From an uncultured cyanobacterium (GTDB lineage Bacteria > Cyanobacteriota > Cyanobacteriia > Cyanobacteriales > Nostocaceae): a stretch of 64,000 bases of DNA. The position numbers were made by a program, and so were the translations under genes. Below are positions 1 through 8,032 of this stretch, one piece after another (position 1 is the first letter of the stretch; every line of letters begins with the position of its first letter). The DNA lies in contig CAINGU010000050.1 of the NCBI GenBank assembly GCA_903848645.1, positions 1 through 64,000 on the forward strand. Reading direction: 5' to 3'. The notes under the pieces were generated by a model that worked only from the letters and a program-made list of their open reading frames with translations, was not told the DNA's origin and did no database searches.

Positions 1-2
1 GA

Positions 3-119
3 GTTAGAGGATTTGAAAAGCATCTAATTTTTTATTTAGAAGGGGATGAGTATATTGAAATTGTTCGGTTAATTCATTCTGCACGGGATATTTCACAGAT
101 TTTAGCAGAAGAAGAATAG
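3..119 (+). CDS. ParE/RelE-superfamily toxin, C-terminal fragment (cut by window edge)
   Basis: An open frame runs in from the left edge and ends in TAG, giving 38 residues. They include VRGFEKHLIFY, an EIVRLIHSARDI core and a short acidic tail. This is the usual C-terminal strand and RxxHxxRDI-type ending of ParE-family type II toxins, which as a family inhibit gyrase or cleave mRNA on ribosomes. The N-terminal half and any antitoxin lie outside the window, so completeness and function cannot be judged. The family call is good for so short a piece because the RLIHSARDI block is distinctive. Confidence 0.7.
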   Translation, partial: VRGFEKHLIFYLEGDEYIEIVRLIHSARDISQILAEEE

Positions 120-136
120 CTATAGTCATCAGCTAT

Positions 137-418
137 GCGATCGCACTCCCTCAACTCCCCAAACAGCGATCGCATCCCTTTAACCTCCCCAAAAGCGATC
201 GCACCCCTCAACTTCCAAACAGCGATCGCACTCCCTCAACTCCCAAACAGCGATCGCACCCCCTCAAACTCCAAAACAGTGATCGCATCCCTTCAACTCC
301 CCAAAAGCGATCGCATCCCTCCAACTTCCCAAACAGCGATCGCACCCCCTCAACTTCCCAAACAGCGATCGCATCCCCTCAACTCCCCAAACAGCGATCG
401 CATCCCCTCAACTCCCCA
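137..418. repeat. Tandem array of about ten 26-30 bp units, each carrying a HIP1-type octamer
   Basis: About ten head-to-tail units follow the pattern (CA)GCGATCGCA, then TCCCCTCAACT, then CCCCAAA, differing by small indels and substitutions; one unit has GTGATCGC. There are no unique spacers, so it is not a CRISPR array. HIP1 (GCGATCGC) is a dispersed cyanobacterial octamer; tandem amplification of a longer unit around it is less usual. The right end of the array overlaps the 3' end of the leftward gene next to it. Confidence 0.9.
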
Positions 419-1050
419 TTTTGTGGAAAAATTTGCGATTTACTGGCTTCTTGAATAGCACATATTTTTATATCTTCAGTTGTTATGAATTTTATGATTT
501 CATTTTTTGCATTTTCATTTACTTCGATATAATGTTTTATTAATGCCTCTGTATAACCATCACTATTATCTTTCTGGATATTTTGTTTCTTGTTTGGTTC
601 ATTATTTTTACGTTTTTCATTTTCCATCTCTTCTTGATATTTATTGATTCTTTTTTCTATCTCCCTTATATCTTCTGCTGCATTTTGATATAATTCCAAT
701 AAACAAAGACGTGGTTCTTTATTGAATCCAAGATATTGTTTACATATAAAAGCAAAAAAATCTTTTTCTTTTTCAGGTATTTCTGGTAAACCTACCTTAA
801 TACTTTTTCCCGTATTAGTATTAATCACTAAAGCTTGCGATTCATTATAATGAAAACATTGAATATATTTGCTTCTAATTTCTTGAAATGTATATTCATT
901 AAATATATCATTACCTTGAAATTCTTTAAAAAATAGCTTGCCAAGCTCTTCTATAGGTAAAGTAATACACTTTTTTGTATCTTGCCAAACTTTTTGACGA
1001 AATTTTCTTAAATCAGAAATATTTATTTTATTGAAAACCAGTTCTTGCAT
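379..1050 (-). CDS. Hypothetical protein, last gene of the ParA/RHH/nuclease operon
   Basis: This 223-residue protein is not recognised. It starts at ATG and is mostly alpha-helical by composition, with a highly charged Glu/Lys/Asn-rich segment at about residues 128-160 that could be a coiled coil or linker. It lies 75 nt downstream of the Mrr-like nuclease gene on the same strand and may be co-transcribed with it. Its last dozen codons (GELRGCDRCLGS) are read from the HIP1 tandem repeat, so the original C-terminus has probably been replaced or extended by repeat DNA. The gene is AT-rich like its operon neighbours. No function is assigned. Confidence 0.6.
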   Translation of the reverse strand: MQELVFNKINISDLRKFRQKVWQDTKKCITLPIEELGKLFFKEFQGNDIFNEYTFQEIRSKYIQCFHYNESQALVINTNTGKSIKVGLPEIPEKEKDFFAFICKQYLGFNKEPRLCLLELYQNAAEDIREIEKRINKYQEEMENEKRKNNEPNKKQNIQKDNSDGYTEALIKHYIEVNENAKNEIIKFITTEDIKICAIQEASKSQIFPQNGELRGCDRCLGS

Positions 1051-1125
1051 AACATCAGGTATTGCAACTTGTAATGAGTATTGAGTTTGTTTACTTATAA
1101 AACATATTTAAATATAGTCTAACAT

Positions 1126-1575
1126 CTAGATACTAAACATACCTTCTAATTTTTCAAGAGGTGGAAGGTCTTTTAAAGCATTTTTAAAGGCTTCAGTTTT
1201 TTCAAATAAATCCTGTAAAGTTAATAAATGAATAACAACTACATCAATATCTGGATGTCCATAAAGACGCTCTGTAAATGTTTCTTTATAACCAACTCCA
1301 GACAACATAATGCTTACATCCGCCCTATGATATTTAATATCTGAGTAATATTTTCGCGCTTCATCTTTATCTAAAGGTTTTCTGCTTAATTTAGATTGAA
1401 AGTGAATTTTTTTACTTTCAAAGAAAGTTGAACCATCAATACCGTCGTCTGATCCTCCTGGACCTGGTGTTAGTTGAAGACAATCTGCAAATCTCTGTCC
1501 AAGCTTCTGCTTTGAATCGTTTTCAGCTTGAAGAATTCCTTTGATTAGGTAGTAGGTTGTTGGATTATTATACAC
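1126..1575 (-). CDS. Mrr-like PD-(D/E)XK nuclease domain protein
   Basis: The 149-residue product contains GPGGSDDGIDG (about residues 38-48) followed by a strand ending HFQSK (residues 58-62). This resembles the Mrr-type restriction endonuclease core, where an Asp in a GxDGxD/GIDG turn pairs with a Q-x-K motif. The domain is compact and has no obvious DNA-recognition module. The start is GTG with GAGG about 10 nt upstream. It sits 18 nt after the putative RHH gene and downstream of a ParA-like gene, suggesting one transcript. The nuclease fold is inferred from motifs only; a role in partition, plasmid maintenance or defence is open. Confidence 0.65.
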   Translation of the reverse strand: MYNNPTTYYLIKGILQAENDSKQKLGQRFADCLQLTPGPGGSDDGIDGSTFFESKKIHFQSKLSRKPLDKDEARKYYSDIKYHRADVSIMLSGVGYKETFTERLYGHPDIDVVVIHLLTLQDLFEKTEAFKNALKDLPPLEKLEGMFSI

Positions 1576-1593
1576 TTTTATTTTTCCTCAAGA

Positions 1594-2025
1594 CTAGACC
1601 TTTTCTTGACTAATATTTAAATTCTTGTCATATAAAACTTCAATGCCAGCAACAGCATATTTGCTTGCTTCTTCTACCTCTTTCACACCTAATTTATTAA
1701 GTTTGTTTAATGTTTCAGCATTAAGTATAAGTTTATGAATACTAGACCCTAAACTTTCAGGATAATATTGTAAATCCTTAACTTCAACACCTTTTTTTTC
1801 AGATAAAAAAATGATGTAGTTTATGCAAGAATTTAGCATTGTTCGCACAGACACACCAAATACTTTACAGTATTCTTCAACCTTCTTTTCTTGAGATTCA
1901 GACAAATAAACTTTTAAAGATGAATCATTTAGACCAGAATCACGCTTATCCAAGCCGGAAGAAATTAGGTAATCTACGGCTGTATTTTCTAAAGCTTGTT
2001 TTTCTTGTTGAAATTTTGGTGTCAT
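1594..2025 (-). CDS. Putative ribbon-helix-helix DNA-binding protein, ParA partner candidate
   Basis: This is a 143-residue protein. Residues about 36-78 (SLKVYLSESQEKKVEEYC, then a helical VSVRTMLNSCINYIIFL) have the spacing of a short beta strand followed by two helices, as in ribbon-helix-helix repressors and plasmid partition adaptors such as the ParG/omega type. It follows the ParA-like gene by 33 nt, has a clear AGGAG ribosome-binding site about 7 nt before ATG, and precedes the nuclease gene by 18 nt. The family assignment is weak because RHH domains are short and divergent; the position next to a ParA ATPase is the main support. Confidence 0.5.
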   Translation of the reverse strand: MTPKFQQEKQALENTAVDYLISSGLDKRDSGLNDSSLKVYLSESQEKKVEEYCKVFGVSVRTMLNSCINYIIFLSEKKGVEVKDLQYYPESLGSSIHKLILNAETLNKLNKLGVKEVEEASKYAVAGIEVLYDKNLNISQEKV

Positions 2026-2058
2026 CAGAATCTCCTAGCTAAATTATTAATTAATCAA

Positions 2059-2700
2059 TCAACTTAGAAGAGAGCCAAAATAACTATTGAGATTTTCCAA
2101 ACCTGGATAATTCCAAACAAAGTTTCTCTCATTTAATGCTTTATCTACTTCCTTGTTCAAATCCTTCATACGATTGGCAACCTTATAACTACGGGGCAAT
2201 ATTGGAATGTTTTCCAATTTTTTATTGATAGTTTGTTTAGATGAACCTAGAGGTACAATAATTACTTCAGGACTAAAGCCAGCAAATTCCTCTAATTGTG
2301 AAATTACTGGTAAAGTGTCAGATAAACCTTCAATTGCCCAAGGATGCTTGCTAACAGGTATAAATACAATATCAGGGTTATTGTCAACTATAACTTTGAC
2401 AGTTTCAGGTAAAGGTGTACTCATATCAAGAATGATATGATCGTAAGTTTCATAATCCGCAATTCGTTTAATTGGTTCACGCTCTGGATTCCAAATTATT
2501 GACAATCTGTCATTATAGTCTTTCATTTCCAAAGGTGTATGCGCCTTGCTGCCAAAGTAAAAGAACCAAGAATTTCTTTGTGTGTCGCAATCAATTAGAA
2601 GAATACGGTTTAGCTGAGTTGCAAGAATACCTGCTAGATGAACTGCGAGTGTAGTTTTTCCTGCCCCTCCTTTATGTTGAGTGCAAAGAATTATGCTCAA
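2059..2700 (-). CDS. ParA/MinD-family deviant Walker A ATPase
   Basis: This 213-residue ATPase has the deviant Walker A motif KGGAGKTT (residues 10-17), the Walker A' strand LLIDCDTQ (34-41) and a Walker B-type strand HIILDMSTP (88-96). The family forms ATP-dependent dimers that bind nonspecific DNA or membrane and position plasmids, chromosomes or protein cargo. At about 210 residues it matches small plasmid-type ParA proteins without an N-terminal repressor domain. The start is probably TTG, with AGGAG 8 nt upstream. It is the first gene of a leftward operon with a putative RHH protein, an Mrr-like nuclease and an unknown protein, and is unlikely to be the main chromosomal ParA. Confidence 0.85.
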   Translation of the reverse strand: MSIILCTQHKGGAGKTTLAVHLAGILATQLNRILLIDCDTQRNSWFFYFGSKAHTPLEMKDYNDRLSIIWNPEREPIKRIADYETYDHIILDMSTPLPETVKVIVDNNPDIVFIPVSKHPWAIEGLSDTLPVISQLEEFAGFSPEVIIVPLGSSKQTINKKLENIPILPRSYKVANRMKDLNKEVDKALNERNFVWNYPGLENLNSYFGSLLS

Positions 2701-2770
2701 ATTAATCTCCTGATAATTAAGTTATACAACAGCAAATCTCCAGCAGCTTTTTTATATTTTATTTGTTTTT

Positions 2771-2797
2771 CTTGCTAGATTTTTAAGTAGTAGCAAG
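2771..2797. promoter_or_regulatory. Inverted repeat upstream of the parA-like operon
   Basis: CTTGCTA and TAGCAAG arms are separated by 13 bp in the gap between pntB (ends at 2868) and the parA-like gene (starts at 2700). It could be an operator or partition site for the RHH/ParA pair, or part of the pntB terminator. No U-tract follows it in the pntB direction, which argues against a simple terminator. Confidence 0.3.
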
Positions 2798-2867
2798 TAT
2801 TTTAACAGTCTTACCCAAAAGCTCGAAAGTAAGGGCATAGCAATAAACTACACCCCTATACTATAAC

Positions 2868-4271
2868 CTAAAGTTGCTTCACCTCACTAACCAACTTAGC
2901 CACCATATCCTTAGCGCTACCAAACAACATCGTCGTTTTAGCCTTATAAAACAACTCATTATCAACACCAGCAAAACCAGCACTCATACTGCGCTTAATC
3001 ACAATAGTTTGCTTTGCGCGATCAACCTCCAAAATCGGCATCCCATAAATAGGACTATTCTTATCACTACGCGCCGCCGGATTGACCACATCATTAGCAC
3101 CAATCACCAACGCCACATCAGCCTGTTCAAACTGGGGATTAATATCCTCCATATCATACAACTGCGTATAAGCCACATTAGCTTCCGCCAATAATACATT
3201 CATGTGTCCCGGCATTCTCCCCGCAACCGGATGTATCGCATATTTCACATCCACACCCATGCGCTCTAATTGATCAGCCAACTCCCGGACGCTATGCTGT
3301 GCTTGAGCAACCGCCATACCGTATCCTGGGACAATCACCACAGAACGGGCATAACCCAACATCATCGCCCCTTCTTCCGCATCAATACTGCGAACAGGTT
3401 GATCACTAGCACCAGCCGCCGCACCACCACTAGCAGTAGAGACTGAACCAAAAGCACTAAATAAGACACTGAACAAAGAACGGTTCATAGCCTTACACAT
3501 AATTTCCGTGAGGATTAAACCGGAAGCCCCCACCAAAGCACCGGCGATGATTAACATATTGTTCATCACCACAAACCCAGCCGCAGCCGCAGCCACACCG
3601 GAGAGGGAGTTTAACAGAGAGATGACAACGGGCATATCACCCCCACCAATGGGGAGGACGAACATCACACCCAACACCAAGGAAACAGCCACCACTGCTA
3701 AAAATACAGGGAGGCTATCTGGTGTCCTGATTAAATAGGCACTTCCAGCTAAATAAGAACCCAAAAGCAAGAGGTTAAAAGGTTGTTGCAAAGGAAAGGT
3801 AATCGGTGTACCGCTAATTAAACCTTGTAATTTCGCAAAAGCGAGAAAACTACCTGTTAAAGTCACGCCACCAATCAACACATCCAATAACATAGAAATG
3901 TTGACATCGAGGGGGATAGGCTGTGAACTATCTAATAACCGCCAAAATTCGGCAACAGCGATAAGTGCGGAAGAAGCACCACCCAAACCGTTGAGTAAAC
4001 CCACCATTTGGGGCATTTCCGTCATTTGCACTTTGTAAGCAATCACAGCGCCAATTACCGAACCAATAGCCAAGCCTACCAAAATCATCTCGTAATTTAA
4101 TACGTGCTGATCTAGCATAGTGGCGACAATTGCTAATAGCATTCCTAAAGCAGCGATAAGATTACCGTTTCTAGCACTAGCGGGAGAACCGAGTTTTTTC
4201 AAACCCAGGATAAATAATGATGCAGCGACTAAGTAAGTTAGCTGAATCCCAGTTGGTAAAAAGTCGCTCAT
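2868..4271 (-). CDS. pntB: NAD(P) transhydrogenase subunit beta
   Basis: PntB is the membrane and NADP(H)-binding subunit of the proton-translocating transhydrogenase, which moves hydride from NADH to NADP+ using the proton gradient. The 467-residue protein has about eight to nine hydrophobic helices in residues 1-275, with conserved GGxDMPVVISLLNSLSG (209-225). A C-terminal soluble dIII domain follows, carrying the NADP-binding GYGMAVAQAQ (316-325). Length matches the family. Its ATG overlaps the pntA2 stop by 4 nt (ATGA), so the two are translationally coupled, and pntA1 lies just upstream on the same strand. Confidence 0.97.
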   Translation of the reverse strand: MSDFLPTGIQLTYLVAASLFILGLKKLGSPASARNGNLIAALGMLLAIVATMLDQHVLNYEMILVGLAIGSVIGAVIAYKVQMTEMPQMVGLLNGLGGASSALIAVAEFWRLLDSSQPIPLDVNISMLLDVLIGGVTLTGSFLAFAKLQGLISGTPITFPLQQPFNLLLLGSYLAGSAYLIRTPDSLPVFLAVVAVSLVLGVMFVLPIGGGDMPVVISLLNSLSGVAAAAAGFVVMNNMLIIAGALVGASGLILTEIMCKAMNRSLFSVLFSAFGSVSTASGGAAAGASDQPVRSIDAEEGAMMLGYARSVVIVPGYGMAVAQAQHSVRELADQLERMGVDVKYAIHPVAGRMPGHMNVLLAEANVAYTQLYDMEDINPQFEQADVALVIGANDVVNPAARSDKNSPIYGMPILEVDRAKQTIVIKRSMSAGFAGVDNELFYKAKTTMLFGSAKDMVAKLVSEVKQL

Positions 4272-4561
4272 GCTTTTATTTCCTTTTTCTTAAACATTTG
4301 CAGCATTCTGTCAGTGACTAAAAAACCGCCGACAACGTTAACCATTGCCAAAATTACGGCAATTAAACCGAGAATGACTGATAAATTCGTGTTTTTCTCC
4401 CCCGCAGCCAAGATTGCACCAATTACCGAAATCCCGGAAATGGCGTTTGAACCGGACATTAACGGGGTGTGTAACGTAGGAGGAATTTTGTTGATAACTT
4501 CAAAGCCGATAAAGGAGGCTAAGACGAGTACAAATAAGGCTGGAAGTAATGCTTCTGTCAT
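4268..4561 (-). CDS. pntA2: NAD(P) transhydrogenase subunit alpha, membrane part (split alpha)
   Basis: This 97-residue, three-helix membrane protein matches the C-terminal dII segment of PntA, which in many cyanobacteria and alphaproteobacteria is a separate polypeptide. Conserved features are the FVLVLASFIGFEVINKIPP start, the HTPLMSGSNAISGI loop typical of the alpha subunit, and a final hydrophobic helix before a Lys-rich tail. It overlaps pntB by 4 nt. It assembles with the soluble PntA1 and PntB in the membrane to form the proton channel. Confidence 0.95.
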   Translation of the reverse strand: MTEALLPALFVLVLASFIGFEVINKIPPTLHTPLMSGSNAISGISVIGAILAAGEKNTNLSVILGLIAVILAMVNVVGGFLVTDRMLQMFKKKEIKA

Positions 4562-4749
4562 GTTGATTTTGGATTTTGGATTTTGGATTTTTAGAGGGTA
4601 TTTGTAAAGTCAAAAAGTTTACTGAAAAACCTCTCTCCAAACCTCTCTCCTACAAGGAGAGAGGCTTTAAAATCCCCATTCCCTTGCAGGGAAGGGGGGT
4701 AGGGGGGTTAGGTTTTTCATTAATTCTCTTACCTATTGCAAACGTTTTA
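4562..4749. repeat. Intergenic repeat cluster with two hairpins between pntA1 and pntA2
   Basis: The gap holds a run of TTTTGGA units next to the pntA2 start, a perfect 10-bp stem with a 3-nt loop (CCTCTCTCCT/AGGAGAGAGG, 4642-4664) and a second 6-bp stem (TTCCCT/AGGGAA, 4679-4693). G-rich and T-rich runs follow. Such CT/GA-rich hairpins are common intergenic repeats in Nostocales. They lie inside the pnt operon and could attenuate or stabilise the transcript. Confidence 0.7.
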
Positions 4750-5904
4750 CTAAACCGCTACCGCTTGCAAAGCATCTTTTACTCGTTGGTTTCTAATTTC
4801 TCCTGAGTGAGTCACACAAGCTGCGTCAACGATATCATCACCAAAGTTGATTTCTAAGGCTTTATCCTTAATCAACAATTGCATTAATGAAGTTACATTC
4901 TTTGCATACAGTTGACTGGCGTGTACTGGCATGGATGAGGGTAAATTAATTGGTCCGATAATTGTGACACCGTTCCAAACAATATCTTTACCTGCTTCTG
5001 TACAAGCGCAGTTTCCACCTTGTTCTGCGGCTAAGTCTACTATGACTGAACCAGGTTTCATTTGTGCCACCATTTCTTCTGTCACCAGTCTGGGGGCTTG
5101 TCTTCCTGGTACTTGGGCGGTGGTAATGACAATATCGGAGTTTTTGACGTGGCTGGCTACTAGTTCTTGGGTACGCTTTTTACTGTCTTCGGAAATTTCT
5201 TTGGCGTAACCACCGGCTGCAACGGTTTCTTCTTCGAGTTTAACTTCGACGAATTTCGCTCCTAAGCTTTGGACTTCTTCTTTGACGGCTGGGCGGATGT
5301 CAAAGGCTTCTACTACTGCTCCTAGTCTACGAGCGGTGGCGATCGCTTGCAATCCTGCCACACCCGCTCCCATAATAAATACCTTAGCTGGGGCAATTGT
5401 CCCCGCCGCAGTGGTCAGCATGGGGAAATATTTCGGTAATGCCGCCGCCGCAATCAATACAGCTTTATACCCTGCCAGTGAAGCCTGGGAGGACAAGGCA
5501 TCCATGCTTTGCGCTCTGGTGGTACGGGGGATTAATTCCATACTCAAAGCTGTAATTTGCCGATTTGCTAATTGTTGGGCAATTACGGGATTTCCCAGGG
5601 GATTAAGGAAGCTAATTAATACAGAGCCAGATTTGAGTAATTCAATTTCTGCCCGGCCATCTTCTCTGGTTTGGGGTGGGCTAACTTTGAGTAAAATATC
5701 TGCTTCACTCCATAATTGAGCAGAATCATGGCTAATTTTTGCCCCTGCGGCTTCATAATCAGCATCACTGAAAAATGCTTTTTCTCCCGCCCCTGCTTCT
5801 ACAAGAACTTCTAAACCTTGTTTGACTAATTTGGCTACGGTGTCGGGAATTAAAGCTACACGCCGTTCACAAACTTCTATTTCTTTAGCAACTGCTATTT
5901 TCAT
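4750..5904 (-). CDS. pntA1: NAD(P) transhydrogenase subunit alpha, soluble part
   Basis: This 384-residue soluble dI domain binds NAD(H). Visible motifs are the alanine dehydrogenase/PNT N-terminal opening (MKIAVAKEIEVCERRVALIP), RAQSMDALSSQ (residues 130-140) and the Rossmann glycine motif GAGVAGLQAIATARRLGA from about 179. It ends without membrane helices; these are supplied by pntA2, 188 nt downstream. The ATG is preceded by AGGAGATTGC, a reasonable ribosome-binding site. It is the first gene of the pntA1-pntA2-pntB unit. Confidence 0.96.
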   Translation of the reverse strand: MKIAVAKEIEVCERRVALIPDTVAKLVKQGLEVLVEAGAGEKAFFSDADYEAAGAKISHDSAQLWSEADILLKVSPPQTREDGRAEIELLKSGSVLISFLNPLGNPVIAQQLANRQITALSMELIPRTTRAQSMDALSSQASLAGYKAVLIAAAALPKYFPMLTTAAGTIAPAKVFIMGAGVAGLQAIATARRLGAVVEAFDIRPAVKEEVQSLGAKFVEVKLEEETVAAGGYAKEISEDSKKRTQELVASHVKNSDIVITTAQVPGRQAPRLVTEEMVAQMKPGSVIVDLAAEQGGNCACTEAGKDIVWNGVTIIGPINLPSSMPVHASQLYAKNVTSLMQLLIKDKALEINFGDDIVDAACVTHSGEIRNQRVKDALQAVAV

Positions 5905-6442
5905 GCAATCTCCTGGATATAAATACTTAACATCATCCTTGCACTATTAATACTTTTTATCTCAAATTAGTATCATTAAGCTGATGGGATAATCAACCAT
6001 GAATTACCTTTGTAGATACAACTTTCAAAGTTTGTTTTTGTTATCTTCCTTATCTAGTCACAATCTCAATTTGACAGTATGCAGATATCATCCTTACAAA
6101 ATAGCTATAAGTAAAATTAGTTATCGCACATCTTCTGCCGATTTTTACATTTTGGATATTGTTCTTTAGATTATTTTATATATTGGCAAAATTTCATTCT
6201 TGAATTACTAATCATTTCAGCTATATGTGAATATTCATAATTAGCAATAAAAATTATTTTTTAGATCACAAGATTAACAATATTGACTGTGAATCACATT
6301 AATTTTAGTTTATAGATGGAATTTTTCACGAGAATGGCACTTTTACCTTTAACTAACGTCAATTGTCAAGCATATAGTAGTAAAGTTTAATTACAAATAC
6401 TCACACTGCGTTACAAACTATCAACTAGAGGAAACCTAATTT
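5905..6442. other. Intergenic region between divergent pntA1 and the DUF2808 gene
   Basis: This is 538 bp of AT-rich sequence with no convincing reading frame. It must hold the promoters of both divergent genes. I see several TATAAT-like stretches but none with a clear -35 partner. AGAGGA just before 6443 is the ribosome-binding site of the rightward gene. Confidence 0.5.
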
Positions 6443-6955
6443 ATGAAACGCCTACTTTCTGCCTTAGCTGTGACTAGCTGTTTATTAGCAGGTTTACCAG
6501 CTATGACTTGGGCGCAGAGCCTACCTGGTGTAACATTATTTAGCGGTGTCAAAAGTGAAAACCAGTTGCCCTTTCGGTTAGATTTTGGCGGACAAACTAA
6601 TAGCACTGATCGTTATATACTGAGAATTCCTGCCAAAAAAATGAAATTAGCAGTAGCTCAATTTGCCATTACCTATCCTGATTATTACCAAGGAAGTTTT
6701 GATACCAAAAATGTTGAAGTCTTAGTTAAAGGCAAAAAAGTCCCCCTATCGGAAGTGAAATGGGATAAGGACGGCCGGGTGATTCAAATATTTCCCGAAG
6801 AACCAGTTCCCGCCGGTCACAAAGTCGAGTTAGTCTTATCCAACGTTCAGAATCCGGCTTTTGGGGGAGTTTTCTATTTTAACTGTCAAGTTCTTTCCCC
6901 TGGAGATGTGCCATTATTGCGTAGTCTTGGAACTTGGATTATCAGTATTACTTAA
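6443..6955 (+). CDS. DUF2808 family exported protein
   Basis: This 170-residue protein has an N-terminal signal peptide: a Lys/Arg start, a hydrophobic core and an Ala-x-Ala-like site near residues 22-25 (MTWAQS). The mature part resembles DUF2808, a cyanobacterial family of small exported beta-rich proteins. Supporting motifs are FRLDFGGQTNSTDRYILRIP, TYPDYYQGSFD and VEVLVKGKKVPL. Function is unknown; a periplasmic or surface location is inferred from the signal peptide. AGAGGA about 9 nt upstream of ATG supports the start. Confidence 0.8.
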   Translation: MKRLLSALAVTSCLLAGLPAMTWAQSLPGVTLFSGVKSENQLPFRLDFGGQTNSTDRYILRIPAKKMKLAVAQFAITYPDYYQGSFDTKNVEVLVKGKKVPLSEVKWDKDGRVIQIFPEEPVPAGHKVELVLSNVQNPAFGGVFYFNCQVLSPGDVPLLRSLGTWIISIT

Positions 6956-7106
6956 GAAGGGGACAGAGAAAATTAATCAACCTTTGCCTTTTACCACTGA
7001 CAACGAACAACTGACAACTCTATCCAGAAATCTGATTCGATTGCCTGTAAAGTGGTAAAATATCAGATTGTGACTTTTTATGAAAATCGCCTAAAAGGAG
7101 AACGAT

Positions 7107-7241
7107 ATGCAAAGAACACTGGGCGGCACTTGCCGTAAGAGAAAAAGAACATCTGGATTTCGTGCCAGAATGCGGACACCAGACGGCAGAAACGTGATTA
7201 GTGCTAGAAGAAGAAAAGGACGGCATCGTTTGAGCGTGTAG
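7107..7241 (+). CDS. rpmH: 50S ribosomal protein L34
   Basis: This 44-residue, Arg/Lys-rich protein reads [20 protein letters not shown], then [20 protein letters not shown] and RLSV, the conserved L34 sequence with a cyanobacterial MQRTLGGT start. It is a late-assembly protein of the large ribosomal subunit. The AAGGAG box 7 nt before ATG is strong. rnpA follows after 28 nt, the order found in most bacteria (rpmH-rnpA-yidC). Confidence 0.97.
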   Translation: MQRTLGGTCRKRKRTSGFRARMRTPDGRNVISARRRKGRHRLSV

Positions 7242-7269
7242 GGTAAAATTCAGCAATTAATATCTAGTT

Positions 7270-7659
7270 GTGGCTTTGCCCAAAGCATATCGTCTCAAAT
7301 CCCGTCAGGATTTTCAGGCAGTTTTCCGGGAAGGAATTCGGCGACATAGTTCTCATCTCACTTTGAGAGCTTTAAAACCTACTCTTTTGACAGAACCTTC
7401 TTTGGATACTGCCCCCCCTGCCACAAAAATTGGTATTGCCATTAGTACAAAGGTCAGTAAACGCGCCGTTGTTCGCAACAAAATCAAAAGGCAAATTACA
7501 GCAGCATTACATCAATTGTTGCCTAAATTAGTCCCAGGATGGCGGCTAGTATTAATTGTGAAACCAACAACAGCAAAATCTGAGTGCGAAACCCAGAAAT
7601 TTCTGCAAGAATTAGAGCAGTTGTTGGCACAAACTGAGGTATTAAATGGGCATTCGTGA
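7270..7659 (+). CDS. rnpA: Ribonuclease P protein component
   Basis: The 129-residue basic protein binds the RNase P RNA and helps cleave 5' leaders from tRNA precursors. It shows YRLKSRQDFQAVFREG near the N-terminus and the signature KVSKRAVVRNKIKRQI (about residues 64-79), which contains the family's RNR motif. The start is GTG, 28 nt after rpmH. Its 3' end overlaps the following PH-domain gene by 14 nt, indicating tight co-expression. Confidence 0.95.
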   Translation: MALPKAYRLKSRQDFQAVFREGIRRHSSHLTLRALKPTLLTEPSLDTAPPATKIGIAISTKVSKRAVVRNKIKRQITAALHQLLPKLVPGWRLVLIVKPTTAKSECETQKFLQELEQLLAQTEVLNGHS

Positions 7660-8032
7660 AGAAGTTTATTATGAGGGTGGTCCCCACATTGGGGATTTGA
7701 TTCTCAACCTGCTAATTGGGCTAACAGTGGTGGGTATCCCCCTAGCTGTTGGGGCAATAGTCAGGGCTGTATGGCTACGCTTCCGCATCACAGATCGAAG
7801 GGTATGTGTAACTGGCGGTTGGATGGGACGCGATCGCTATGATGTAATTTATTCAGAAGTGGTAAAAGTTGTCAAAGTTCCCCGTGCCATCGGCCTATGG
7901 GGAGATATGGCAGTCACCCTCAAAAATGGAACTCTCATAGAAATGCGGGCTGTTCCTAACTTTCGGGAAGTCTATGACTACATTAACGAAAAAGTGGCTG
8001 CTAAAAATCCCCAATATAGCAGTGCTAAATAA
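7646..8032 (+). CDS. Small membrane protein with bacterial PH (bPH2/YdbS-like) domain
   Basis: The 128-residue protein has one or two hydrophobic helices at residues 16-45 (GDLILNLLIGLTVVGIPLAV). A bPH2-type beta domain follows: RFRITDRRVCVTGGWMGRDRYDVIYSEV, then a second strand block ending VPNFREVYDYI. It starts inside the end of rnpA and belongs to the rpmH-rnpA-yidC cluster, where a PH-domain gene at this place is usual in cyanobacteria. A link to YidC-dependent membrane protein insertion is inferred from context only. Confidence 0.8.
   Translation: MGIREEVYYEGGPHIGDLILNLLIGLTVVGIPLAVGAIVRAVWLRFRITDRRVCVTGGWMGRDRYDVIYSEVVKVVKVPRAIGLWGDMAVTLKNGTLIEMRAVPNFREVYDYINEKVAAKNPQYSSAK

Noticed and set aside
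137-418. Possible CRISPR array
   Set aside because: Units are contiguous without unique spacers and no cas genes are near.
135-458. Open frame of 107 codons through the HIP1 tandem array
   Set aside because: The frame is made of the repeat unit itself (SDR..NSP pattern) and has no ribosome-binding site; it stays open only because the unit lacks stops.
2874-3194. Antisense frame inside pntB
   Set aside because: Entirely opposite to a strongly supported pntB; composition is that of a shadow frame.
5282-5719. 145-codon frame opposite pntA1
   Set aside because: Shadow of the pntA1 coding sequence with no homology or start signal.
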